A stretch of 64,000 bases of DNA from Burkholderia ubonensis (GTDB lineage Bacteria > Pseudomonadota > Gammaproteobacteria > Burkholderiales > Burkholderiaceae), in assembly GCF_001718695.1 (NCBI RefSeq), contig NZ_CP013421.1, forward strand, positions 62,001 through 126,000, in the 5' to 3' direction. Positions within the stretch are counted from its first letter, which is position 1. Each line of letters begins with the position of its first letter. Made by a program: the position numbers and the translations under genes. The notes below the pieces were generated by a model. It saw only the letters and a list, made by a program, of their open reading frames with translations, was not told the origin of the DNA and made no database searches. Shown here one piece after another: positions 38,896-46,777 of the stretch.

Positions 38896-39603
38896 TCATT
38901 GCTCGAGGTAAATCCTGAGCCGCAGCAGGCTGCGGCGAATCCAGCTCTTCATCGTGCCGAGCGGAACCTGCATGCGCTCGGCCAGCTCGGCATACGATGC
39001 GCCGCCGTGAAACGCTTCACGCAGCACGTAGGCTTGTCGCTCGCCGAGATGGGCGAGCCCGCGCTCCAGGCGCTGGCGTTCCTGGCTTGCCTGAGCGCCC
39101 GCGTCCGGTGTCGGGCCTTCGTCCGGTATCAGCAGCGCCTGCTCTTCGTCGAGCGGCGCGTCACGGTGCTGCCGGAGCCGATCGATGGTTCGATTGCGGG
39201 CGAGCGTCAGCAGCCATGTCATCGCGGTGCCGCGTTCGGCGTCGAACGCACCGGCGCGCCGCCATGCCGTCGTGAACACCTCCTGAAGCAGGTCTTCCGC
39301 TTCATGGCGGTCACGTATCATCCGCACGATCACGCCGTACAGCCGTGCCGACGTGAATCGGTACAGCTGCGCGAACGCCTGCTCGTCGCCGGCGGCGACG
39401 CGACACAGCAGGCTGTCGAGCGCCGCGTGCCAGACGGCTTGCTCGTCCGGTTCGCGCTGCGCCGTGTCGTCTGCGAACGCGTCGGCGCCTGCCGCATGCG
39501 ACCGGGAATGAGCGGCGCCGCGGCGTTGCTGTCTGGCCGAATGGAGCGGCTTCGCGCGCCCGTGCGCCGACGACGGGCGGAGTGACTCGTGCGAACAGTT
39601 CAT
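38896..39603 (-). CDS. ECF RNA polymerase sigma factor (orphan paralogue)
   Basis: A 235-residue ECF sigma factor. Region 2 spans about 78-145 (FAQLYRFTSARLYGVIVRMI, DLLQEVFTTAWRRAGAFD, TLARNRTIDRLRQHRD) and region 4 about 170-230 (YVLREAFHGGASYAELAERM, VPLGTMKSWIRRSLLRLRIY). An N-terminal Ser/Arg-rich tail of about 60 residues is extra. GGAGTTG precedes the ATG at 39603. It is closely similar to the sigma factor at 49592-50203, yet no anti-sigma gene is beside it, so control may be by transcription from a light-regulated promoter. Confidence 0.93.
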   Translation of the reverse strand: MNCSHESLRPSSAHGRAKPLHSARQQRRGAAHSRSHAAGADAFADDTAQREPDEQAVWHAALDSLLCRVAAGDEQAFAQLYRFTSARLYGVIVRMIRDRHEAEDLLQEVFTTAWRRAGAFDAERGTAMTWLLTLARNRTIDRLRQHRDAPLDEEQALLIPDEGPTPDAGAQASQERQRLERGLAHLGERQAYVLREAFHGGASYAELAERMQVPLGTMKSWIRRSLLRLRIYLEQ

Positions 39604-39716
39604 CTGCAACTCCGCATGCTGTGAGCTTCCTGCTTTTGCGCGTCGCGGTGCGAGCGGACGCCGATCATGAGTGAACACCGTGCCGGTGGATTCATTGCGC
39701 GTGGTTCCGTGCCGGC

Positions 39717-40448
39717 CTACGCGTCCTTGCCGGACAGAAGGGCAAGGAACTCGCGGCGAAGCGACGCGTCCGCGAGGAACTTGCCGCGCATCACGCTGTT
39801 GGTCATCTTCGCTTGGTCGTCCTTGGTGCCGCGCCAGTGCATGCAGAAGTGGTCGGCTTCGAGCACGACGGCAAGCCCGTCGGGCGCGATGCGCCGTTCG
39901 AGCAGGTCGGCGATCTGCTTGACCGCCTCCTCCTGAATCTGCGGGCGCGCCATGACCCAGTTCACGAGCCGGCCATACTTCGACAAGCCGATCAGATTCG
40001 ACGTGGCGCTCGGCAGCACGCCGATCCATATCCGCCCCATGATCGGGCAGAGATGATGCGAACACGCGCTGCGTACGCGCAGCGGGCCGACGATCAGCAG
40101 TTCGTCCAGCCGCTCGACGTTGGGGAACTCGGTGACGGGCGGCGGTGCCTCGTAACGGCCTGCAAACACTTCGCGGACGAACATCTTCGCGACGCGCCGC
40201 GCGGTGTCGCGCGTGTTGTGGTCGTGATCGACGTCGATGACGAGCGAGCGCAGCACCGCTTCCATCCGCTGTGCGACTTCGCTCTGCAGCGCGTCGAGCT
40301 CGCCGTCGCGCAGGTGCGCGGCGATGTTGTCGTTCGCATGAAAGCGCGCGCCCGCATGTTCGAGCCGACGACGAATCAGTTGCGACAGAGGAATGCCCTC
40401 GTCGATCGCGGTCAACGTGTGCTCGGGCGCGTCGATTACATTTCCCAT
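39717..40448 (-). CDS. folE: GTP cyclohydrolase I FolE
   Basis: A 243-residue enzyme converting GTP to 7,8-dihydroneopterin triphosphate, the first step to folate and other pterins. Zinc and catalytic motifs: VRSACSHHLCPIMGRIWIGV (about 124-143) and HFCMHWRGTKDD (about 205-216), with the GLSKYGRLVNWVM block between. The N-terminus is about 40 residues longer than short FolE forms. A second folE outside housekeeping clusters often serves pterin cofactor supply; here methenyl-tetrahydrofolate is a photolyase antenna in many species, so supply for the two photolyases is a reasonable inference. Confidence 0.95.
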   Translation of the reverse strand: MGNVIDAPEHTLTAIDEGIPLSQLIRRRLEHAGARFHANDNIAAHLRDGELDALQSEVAQRMEAVLRSLVIDVDHDHNTRDTARRVAKMFVREVFAGRYEAPPPVTEFPNVERLDELLIVGPLRVRSACSHHLCPIMGRIWIGVLPSATSNLIGLSKYGRLVNWVMARPQIQEEAVKQIADLLERRIAPDGLAVVLEADHFCMHWRGTKDDQAKMTNSVMRGKFLADASLRREFLALLSGKDA

Positions 40449-40541
40449 TTCGGTTCGTTTCTCGAGGTTGGATGGTGGTGCGGCAGATCGTGATCCGGTG
40501 CGATGCCGTGCGTGCCCGAAGAGGTATCGGCCGCGCGTGGC

Positions 40542-41342
40542 TCAGGTGCGAACGCGCGCGCGTGCCTGCCGACCGGGCCGGCCCGCGCGCTCGCGACGGC
40601 GGCGTGCGTGCGATGTGCGGTGTCGCGCGGCAGGCGTCGTGTCGTCGCGATGCCGCATGCGCGGCAACTCCGGTTCGCTGTCGGTTCGTTCCGGCGCGAA
40701 CGTGGCGGCGACCGCGCGTTTCAGTTTCGCCAGCACGAACTGACGGTCGACCTGACCGTCGGCCGCACGGAACAGATCGAAGCCGGCGACACGCAGCAGC
40801 TCGACGGCGCGCACGCTGCCGTATTCGTAGACGACCGCGGCCGCACGGACGCGACGCCCGTGCGCCAGCGACACGAGGAGCTGCGCAACGTCGCTGTGCA
40901 GCCACGTGACGTGCGCGACGAATGAATCGACGAATAGCTCCGGATGCCGCAGCGCCTGGAACACCGACTCGGCGCGCTCGCTTATGCGCAATCCGGGCGG
41001 CGCGGCCGGCGCGACCGGCATGTCGGCGGCGAACAGGTCGCCCATCACCAGCAGCGTCGGATAGGCGGGCGTACCGAGGTCGGCTTCGGCGAGCGTCGTT
41101 CCGTCAGTGCGGACGAACGTCGCTTCGGCGCGCGCGCATCGGTCGATCGCCTGTGGTTGCGGGCGACGACGGCGTTCCCCGCGCGTCAGCGCCGCGAGCC
41201 GCTGGCGCGAAGCGGGTTCGTCGGCGTTCGCGGCGGGACGGTGCGAGCGCGCGCGCGCGGTGGCGGCGGCCGCACGCATCCGGCCCGCGGCCGCACGGAT
41301 GGCGAGACGGCTCAGCTTGATGTGGTCGTTGCGTGTTGGCAC
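40542..41342 (-). CDS. LitR-like protein lacking the MerR DNA-binding domain
   Basis: A 266-residue protein whose middle (about 95-200) is homologous to the C-terminal domain of the LitR-like regulator at 34788: LLVMGDLFAADMP against LAVVGALP, WLHSDVAQLLVSL against SLHEDVVSQLASA, and AAVVYEYGSVRAVELLRVAG against VAVIYGFGTAEAVELARLSG. The N-terminal 90 residues are basic and Ala/Arg-rich with no MerR helix-turn-helix, and no DxHxxG cobalamin motif is present. The C-terminal 50 residues are also Arg-rich. The start is a GTG with GGGAGG five bases upstream. It may modulate LitR by forming mixed oligomers. Confidence 0.75.
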   Translation of the reverse strand: MPTRNDHIKLSRLAIRAAAGRMRAAAATARARSHRPAANADEPASRQRLAALTRGERRRRPQPQAIDRCARAEATFVRTDGTTLAEADLGTPAYPTLLVMGDLFAADMPVAPAAPPGLRISERAESVFQALRHPELFVDSFVAHVTWLHSDVAQLLVSLAHGRRVRAAAVVYEYGSVRAVELLRVAGFDLFRAADGQVDRQFVLAKLKRAVAATFAPERTDSEPELPRMRHRDDTTPAARHRTSHARRRRERAGRPGRQARARVRT

Positions 41343-41379
41343 GGGGCCTCCCTTGGGTCGATACCTGCGTCACGGCTCG

Positions 41380-41424
41380 ATTGTATGCAAATTTTCGGGA
41401 ATGTGAAGCAGAAAAGCGAGTCAA
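41380..41424 (-). promoter_or_regulatory. Promoter of the HTH-less LitR-like gene, twin of the litR promoter
   Basis: On the minus strand: element TTGACTCGCTTTTCTGC (41408-41424), -35 TTCACA (41402-41407), 16-bp spacer, -10 TACAAT (41380-41385). Element, spacer length and distance to the start codon (55 against 54 bases) match the litR promoter. The two genes are therefore predicted to be switched on together. Confidence 0.72.
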
Positions 41425-41635
41425 GAGTTGTGAAAATGCGAATTTAGTGTGTCATTGCCTCTGCGGTGTGGGGTATTCGTGTGAAATTATGCGTGTAATA
41501 TGGACTATCGAGCCGAATGTGCTTCAATTTCGCGTCTATTGAAACGGAATTATGAGTCGCTATTCGTGATGAATCTGCGCCAAACGATGCGATTCATACG
41601 GATGCTAGCCAATGGGATGGGGTGTGTTGGGCGTC

Positions 41636-41667
41636 TGACTCAAGATATGACTCAGATAGATGAGTCA
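41636..41667. promoter_or_regulatory. Cluster of TGASTCA palindromes
   Basis: TGACTCA occurs at 41636-41642 and 41648-41654, and its reverse complement TGAGTCA at 41661-41667, 12 and 13 bp apart. Related GATTCAT/GGCTCAA words follow. The spacing is a little over one DNA turn. The litR-type element contains TTGA(A/C)TC, so a related binding protein is possible. Confidence 0.45.
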
Positions 41668-41884
41668 ATGGCTCAAATTCGATTCATCCAGCCGCAGTGA
41701 TGCGCTCGACCTCCTGCTGCTGGCCCATCTCGACCGGACACCGACGGGGACAGCCGGCGTGCAGTTCTTTCGACTTGCGTCAACCGCGGAGAACGCACGG
41801 CGCGCATGGGCCAACAGCGCTCAACCGCGCGACGAGGTTCACCCCTGATTGGCCCGGCGCTATGCGCGACGAGCCAGCGCGACC

Positions 41885-42055
41885 TCAATCGCGCGAACCG
41901 ACCGACTTCCCCCTCCCGGTCGATCGCCGGTTTCGCCGGCAGCGATCCGAGCAATATCGGACGTCCTCCCACACTGCCTTCCACTTCTTTCTCCAGCTGA
42001 AAGGCAACCCACAGGCGGCACACGTTTTTCGAGGCAAGTGAATCTTGTCGACCAT
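41885..42055 (-). CDS. DUF2256 family small zinc protein
   Basis: A 56-residue protein with [16 protein letters not shown] (CxxC at about 10-13) and [13 protein letters not shown] (CxxxC at about 31-35), the four-cysteine pattern of DUF2256. Members are frequently encoded next to photolyase/cryptochrome genes, as here. The ATG at 42055 is chosen because it directly precedes the conserved part. It follows the chalcone-isomerase-like gene on the same strand and may be the last gene of the sigma-factor operon. Confidence 0.8.
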   Translation of the reverse strand: MVDKIHLPRKTCAACGLPFSWRKKWKAVWEDVRYCSDRCRRNRRSTGRGKSVGSRD

Positions 42056-42148
42056 GGCGAACGACGCGTTGAAAGCGATCCTCACGAAGTTCGATCACGC
42101 GGCAACGCGGCCGCGCGCTGATTCGGCCGGCCGCGCCCGCCGGCCGAA

Positions 42149-42685
42149 TCAGCGCGCATCGTCGCCGAGCAACTGGCGGCGCAACGACGTCGCGCGTGTG
42201 CGCGGATCGAGCCAGATCTCGAAGAACGCGCGCGCGAACGCCGGATCGGCCACTTCCGCGGTGAGGCGACCGTTCGTATAGAAGCGTGCGCCGCGCTCGG
42301 GCAGATACACGCCGCAGAGCACGTCGCCGCGCGACACGTCGGTGAACGCGCGGGCGATGTCGCGTCGCCAGGCGTCGCGCGTCGCGGCGGGCAGCGGCGC
42401 TGCCGCGAGGCGCTCGATTTCATCCATGCCGGTCGCTACGAGCCGCTCGCCCGTCACGTCGTGGCGATAGGCCAGCGACAACGCGAACGGCGTGTCGAAC
42501 GCGCCGGGCGCGCGACGCGCCCACAGCTGCGCGTCGTACAGACAGATCGCGAACACGCAGAAGCGGCCCGAGCCGATCAGCCGCGCCGACGCGACATCGT
42601 CGACGCAATTTGCATCGGCGGCGCCCGGCATCGCGAACGCCGCCCACGCCGCAACGGCCGCGAGGGCCGCGAACCGGCGCGTCAT
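42149..42685 (-). CDS. Chalcone-isomerase-like exported protein
   Basis: A 178-residue protein with a cleavable signal peptide (RFAALAAVAAWAAFAMPGAADA) and the bacterial chalcone isomerase-like fold pattern: LIGSGRFCVFAICLYDAQLW (about 36-55), FALSLAYRHDVTGERL and DARAFFEIWLD-like FARAFFEIWLDPRTRA near the C-terminus. The family's true function in bacteria is not chalcone cyclisation, and related genes sit in light- or singlet-oxygen-induced lipid clusters. It is one base from the upstream Cfa-like gene, so it is in the same operon. Confidence 0.85.
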   Translation of the reverse strand: MTRRFAALAAVAAWAAFAMPGAADANCVDDVASARLIGSGRFCVFAICLYDAQLWARRAPGAFDTPFALSLAYRHDVTGERLVATGMDEIERLAAAPLPAATRDAWRRDIARAFTDVSRGDVLCGVYLPERGARFYTNGRLTAEVADPAFARAFFEIWLDPRTRATSLRRQLLGDDAR

Positions 42686-42686
42686 G

Positions 42687-43904
42687 TCAGCGGCCCGCCG
42701 ACACGACGAAATGCATCACGTCGGTACGCCGCTCGGCAAATCCAGCTTCGCAATAGGCGAGGTACAGCCGCCACGTGCGAATGAAGGTCTCGTCGAATCC
42801 TTGCGCGCGCACCAGATCGGCGTGTGCATCGAACGTCGCCCGCCACGTGCGCAGCGTGCGCGCGTAGTCGTCGCCGAACGCGTGCACCGGTGCGGCGGCG
42901 AGTCCGGCGCGGCGCGCTGCGTCGACGAAGCGCTCGGCGCTCGGCAACATCCCGCCGGGAAAGATGAATTCGCGGATGAAGTCGCTCGACGCGCGGTACG
43001 CCTCGAATTGCGACTCGGCGATCGTGATCGATTGGATCAACGCGCGTGCACCGGGCTTCAGACGCCGCACGAGCACGTCGAAGTACACGGGCCAGAACTT
43101 TTCGCCGACGGCTTCGAACATTTCGATCGACACCGCCGCATCGTATTGGCCGTCGACGTCGCGATAGTCGCGCAATTCGATCGTGACGAGATCGGCCAGC
43201 CCCTCGCGCGCAACGCGTTCGCGAGCCAGCGAATATTGTTGCTGCGAGATCGTCACGCCGTGCACGCGGACGCCCTGACGCGCCGCGTGTACGGCGAAGC
43301 CGCCCCAGCCGCAGCCGATCTCGAGCACGCGCATGCCGGCGCGCAGGCCGAGCGTCGCGACGATGCGCTGATACTTCGCCGCCTGCGCGTCGGCGAGCGG
43401 GCGGCGGTCGTCGCCGTCGAAGCATGCGCTCGAATAGGTCCACGTATCGTCGAGCCACAACCGGTAGAAGTCGTTGCCGAGGTCGTAATGCGCGTGGATG
43501 TTGCGGCGGCTGCCCGCGCGCGTATTCGCGCGCAGCCGATGGCGCAGCGCGTACCACACGCGTGCGAAGGGGCCGCCCGTCACGGTCTTGGCGATCACCG
43601 GCTGATTGCGGATCGCGACGCGCAGCAGCGCGACCGGATCGGGCGTGTCGACCCAGCCGGCGCGATACGCGTCGGCAAAGCCGATGTCGCCGGCGCGCAG
43701 GATCGCGCGGCAGGCGCGCCAGTCGCGGATCTGCAGCGTCGCGGCCGGCTGGCGGTGCGGATCGCCGAACACGTGTTGTGCGCCTTCGGGCGTCACGAGC
43801 GTGAGATGGCCGTCGTGGATGCGTCGCAGCAGCGCGATGAACAACCGGGCCGACAGCGGCAGCGCCGCTTGCGAGGCGGCAGAGAGCAGGCGCAGCAGGG
43901 TCAT
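42687..43904 (-). CDS. Cyclopropane-fatty-acid synthase-like methyltransferase (1)
   Basis: A 405-residue SAM-dependent methyltransferase of the Cfa family acting on unsaturated acyl chains of membrane phospholipids. Motifs: NIHAHYDLGNDFYRLWLDD (about 134-152), TYSSACF, the SAM loop RVLEIGCGWGGFAVHAA (about 191-207), TISQQQ, AVSIEMFEAVGEKFW (about 256-270) and EFIFPGGMLPS. In Rhodobacter a Cfa-like enzyme of a comparable cluster makes methylated fatty acids rather than cyclopropanes; which product is made here cannot be told. Its ATG overlaps the stop of the DUF1365 gene (ATGA). Confidence 0.9.
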   Translation of the reverse strand: MTLLRLLSAASQAALPLSARLFIALLRRIHDGHLTLVTPEGAQHVFGDPHRQPAATLQIRDWRACRAILRAGDIGFADAYRAGWVDTPDPVALLRVAIRNQPVIAKTVTGGPFARVWYALRHRLRANTRAGSRRNIHAHYDLGNDFYRLWLDDTWTYSSACFDGDDRRPLADAQAAKYQRIVATLGLRAGMRVLEIGCGWGGFAVHAARQGVRVHGVTISQQQYSLARERVAREGLADLVTIELRDYRDVDGQYDAAVSIEMFEAVGEKFWPVYFDVLVRRLKPGARALIQSITIAESQFEAYRASSDFIREFIFPGGMLPSAERFVDAARRAGLAAAPVHAFGDDYARTLRTWRATFDAHADLVRAQGFDETFIRTWRLYLAYCEAGFAERRTDVMHFVVSAGR

Positions 43905-44755
43905 GGGCGGGCCTCGTGATCGGACGTCGCCGGGCGGCCGCGTGACGACGCGTCCGGCGAGCGGGACAGGGACGAATCGGCGCCGGCCGAATGGCCCGGC
44001 GGCGTCTTGCCGTAGAACGGCACGCGCGCGAGCCACAGCCGCAGCGCATGCCAATGGATGCGGATGACGACGTTCACCGCGTTCAGCGGCTGGCGAGCCA
44101 GCGCGCGCCACGCGCGTGCGGCGGTCAGCGGTTCGGCGCGCATGCCGAGCGCCGTGCGCAGCAGCAGGCCGTCGTCGTCGCGATAGTCGATCGCGACGCT
44201 CAGGCGGTCGCCACGCTGCCGCACGCGAAACGCATAACTGCCGACCACCTCGCAAAACGGCGAGACGTGAAACGTCTTTCGGCAGACGAGGGCGGTGCCG
44301 GCGTCGATCGGCGCGTGATGCAGCGCCGTCAGCAGATAGCCGTGGTACGCGCCGAAGGTGTTGCGCACGTCCGCGTAGAGCGCGCGCAGCCGGCCCGCGC
44401 GGTCGTAGCAGTACCAGAAGCTGACCGGGTTGAACGCGTATCCGAAGATGCGCGGGATCGTCTGCAGCCAGATCGGGCCGTCGGCCGGAATGCCGGCCCG
44501 CGCGAGCAGATCGCGCATCCATGGCCCGAGCGGCCGCCCGTCGCGCGGGCCGTAGTCGCGCGATGCGAGCGCGAGCGGGCGCCAGCGGTCGACGCCGAAC
44601 CAGCGGCCGTCGATCTCGTCGAGCCGTTCGACGTCGCAGCAGACCTGGAAGATCGGATACGTGAACGCATGGCGCACCGGCCGTAACCGTTCGTGCATCA
44701 CGTGGCCGACCAGAAGCCGCGCGGCATGGCCGTCGCGGGCGAACGGCGCGTTCAT
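43901..44755 (-). CDS. DUF1365 family protein
   Basis: A 284-residue protein with family blocks VGHVMHERLRPVRHAFTYPI (about 16-35), RIFGYAFNPVSFWYCYD (about 101-117) and NTFGAYHGYLL (about 131-141). DUF1365 genes are almost always beside an FAD oxidoreductase and a Cfa-like methyltransferase, as here, but the role is unproven. The C-terminal 30 residues are disordered. The start overlaps the FAD gene stop and the stop overlaps the cfa start, showing tight coupling. Confidence 0.92.
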   Translation of the reverse strand: MNAPFARDGHAARLLVGHVMHERLRPVRHAFTYPIFQVCCDVERLDEIDGRWFGVDRWRPLALASRDYGPRDGRPLGPWMRDLLARAGIPADGPIWLQTIPRIFGYAFNPVSFWYCYDRAGRLRALYADVRNTFGAYHGYLLTALHHAPIDAGTALVCRKTFHVSPFCEVVGSYAFRVRQRGDRLSVAIDYRDDDGLLLRTALGMRAEPLTAARAWRALARQPLNAVNVVIRIHWHALRLWLARVPFYGKTPPGHSAGADSSLSRSPDASSRGRPATSDHEARP

Positions 44756-46062
44756 GGGCGCGCCCAGACCGGCGCGATGCCGAAGTCGGCGGCGACGCGC
44801 AACGCCGATTTCAGCCCGTCCTCATGAAATCCGTAGCCCGTCCACGCGCCCGCGAACCACGTGTTGCGCCGTCCCTGCAGCGCGGGCAGACGTTGCTGCG
44901 CGTCGACGGCCGCGAGATCGAGCAGCGGATGCTCGTAGTCGTAGCGCCCCAACTGCGTGCCTGGCGCGGGCTCGTCGACCGGATTCAGCGTGACGACCAC
45001 CGGCGAACGGAACGGCAGCGGCTGCAACTGGTTCAGCAGATAGCTGACGCACACTGGCGCTGCGTCGCCGCCGCCCGGCGCGGAGCGGCCGCTCAGGTAG
45101 TTCCAGGCCGACCACACGCGCTTGCGGCGCGGCAGCAGCGCCGTATCGGTATGCAGCACCGCGACGTTGTGCTGATAGCGCACGGCGCCCAGCACGTCGC
45201 GCTCGGCGTTGCTCGGGTCGGCGAGCAGCCGCAGGCTCGTCGGCGCGTGGCAGGCGAGCACGACCGCATCGAAGCGCTCGTGACCGGCCGCGTCGGTGGC
45301 GACCATGACGTAGCCGTCGTCGCGCCGGATCGCGCGCACCGGCGTGCCGACGCGCACGTCGTCGAGCGTCGCGGCGATGCGCTCGACGTACTGCCGCGCG
45401 CCGCCGGCGACCGTGCGCCACGGCGGGCGGTTGTTGACCTGCAGCAGCGCGTGATTCAGGCAGAAGCGCAGGAACATCGCCGCCGGAAAACGCAGGATGT
45501 CGTTGGCCGCGCTCGACCAGATCGCGGCCGCCATCGGCAGCAGATAGTGATGCTGGAACGGCGCGCCGTAGCGGCCGGCGGTGAGCAGTTCGCCGACCGA
45601 CAGACGCTGGCGGTGCGCCGCTTCGAGATGATCGCGCGCGGCCGCGTTGAAGCGCAGGATGTCGCGCAGCATGCCGAGAAACGTCGGCGAAAACAGGTTG
45701 CGGCGTTGCGCGAATACCGTGTTGAGATTGCTGCCGGCCCATTCGAGCCGGCCGCCGTCGACCGACACCGAGAACGACATGTCGGTCGCATGTGCCGCCA
45801 CGCCGAGTTCGTCGAACAGCGCGATCAGGTTCGGATAGGTGCGGTCGTTGAATACGAGGAACCCCGTGTCGACGGGGTGGCGCGCTCCGTCCAGTTCGAC
45901 GTCGACCGTGTGCGTGTGGCCGCCCAGATAGTCGGCGGATTCGAACAGCGTCACGCGGTGACGGCGGGCCAGCAGATAGGCGCTTGCGAGGCCCGCGATG
46001 CCGGCGCCGACGACGGCGATTCGTCGTCCGCGCGGCAGCGAGCCGATGTATTGCGGGTGCAT
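44752..46062 (-). CDS. FAD-dependent oxidoreductase (desaturase-like, amine-oxidase fold)
   Basis: A 436-residue flavoprotein. It starts with the FAD motif RIAVVGAGIAGLASAYLLAR and ESADYLGGHTHTVDVELDG, and ends with NTWFAGAWTGYGFHEDGLKS, characteristic of the NAD/FAD-binding proteins paired with DUF1365 and Cfa. A comparable protein in Rhodobacter is a fatty-acid desaturase in furan fatty acid synthesis, which makes a lipid substrate likely. The 4-base overlap with DUF1365 and the lipocalin gene upstream place it in the sigma-factor operon. Confidence 0.9.
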   Translation of the reverse strand: MHPQYIGSLPRGRRIAVVGAGIAGLASAYLLARRHRVTLFESADYLGGHTHTVDVELDGARHPVDTGFLVFNDRTYPNLIALFDELGVAAHATDMSFSVSVDGGRLEWAGSNLNTVFAQRRNLFSPTFLGMLRDILRFNAAARDHLEAAHRQRLSVGELLTAGRYGAPFQHHYLLPMAAAIWSSAANDILRFPAAMFLRFCLNHALLQVNNRPPWRTVAGGARQYVERIAATLDDVRVGTPVRAIRRDDGYVMVATDAAGHERFDAVVLACHAPTSLRLLADPSNAERDVLGAVRYQHNVAVLHTDTALLPRRKRVWSAWNYLSGRSAPGGGDAAPVCVSYLLNQLQPLPFRSPVVVTLNPVDEPAPGTQLGRYDYEHPLLDLAAVDAQQRLPALQGRRNTWFAGAWTGYGFHEDGLKSALRVAADFGIAPVWARP

Positions 46063-46154
46063 CGCGAAGGGTCTCCGTCAGTCACAATAGCGCAATCGGA
46101 AATGACATGTCCGGATATACGTGGCGCGCGCGCGTGCGGATGCACGGCAAGCCG

Positions 46155-46769
46155 TCAATCGCGCCGGCCGGGCGACGCGAAGCCGGGTTGGCCGAGCTGG
46201 TCGGGCGTTTGCGGCACGCGCCTGAAGCGCGACGTGTCGTAGCCCATCGCGTCGAGCCGCGCGAGCAGAGACCGATAGGTGGCGTCGTCCATGGTCGGCT
46301 CGCGCGAGAAGATCCAGCCGAGCGTCTTGCCCGGGTAGCCGAGGATCGTGTAGCGATAGTCGGCGTCGACATACAGCGTCAGCTGCGTGACGTACACCGG
46401 CCAGAACAGCCGCAGGCGCCATTCGCCGCCGCCGCTGCCGGGCTTGACCGAATCGACGAACCGGTAGCGCGTCTCGGGTCGATCGAAGCCGCCTTTGCGG
46501 CCGACGAACGCGTCGTCGATCCGACCGTCTTCGCGTAGCCGCCATTCGGCCCGACTGCCGACGAAATCGCGTTCCGCGAAATACGGAATGTTCGCGATCA
46601 CGTACCAGCGGCCCATGTAGCGCGGCAGGTCGACGGGAACGGTCGACAGCGGAACGCCGGCGCGCGGATTCGGGTTCGGCGGAGCGTCGGAGCAGCCTGC
46701 GGCGCCGAGCGCGAGAGTCATCGCCATCGCCATCGCGACGGCCACGCGACGCACCGCGCCGTGCGACAT
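46155..46769 (-). CDS. blc: Lipocalin (Blc-like) lipoprotein
   Basis: A 204-residue outer-membrane lipocalin. The signal peptide ends with the lipobox LGAAGC (Cys at about 26). The lipocalin signature is YMGRWYVIANIPYFAERDFV (about 51-70), and later blocks include GEWRLRLFWPVYVTQL and YRYTILGYPGKTLGWIFSRE. Blc-type lipocalins bind fatty acids or lysophospholipids. It lies eight bases after the second Cfa-like gene, so it is in the operon and may handle modified lipids. Confidence 0.93.
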   Translation of the reverse strand: MSHGAVRRVAVAMAMAMTLALGAAGCSDAPPNPNPRAGVPLSTVPVDLPRYMGRWYVIANIPYFAERDFVGSRAEWRLREDGRIDDAFVGRKGGFDRPETRYRFVDSVKPGSGGGEWRLRLFWPVYVTQLTLYVDADYRYTILGYPGKTLGWIFSREPTMDDATYRSLLARLDAMGYDTSRFRRVPQTPDQLGQPGFASPGRRD

Positions 46770-46777
46770 GACGGGCC

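Larger units (their letters stand above)
41343..41884. other. AT-richer regulatory region upstream of the HTH-less LitR-like gene
   Basis: This 540-bp stretch has no supported gene. It holds the 41380-41424 promoter and the TGASTCA cluster at 41636-41667. It also contains ATGTGCTTCAATTT (41518-41531), close to ATGTGCTCAATTTT found at 35843-35856 upstream of litR, so the two regions share more than the promoter core. It is noticeably less GC-rich than its surroundings. Confidence 0.6.
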
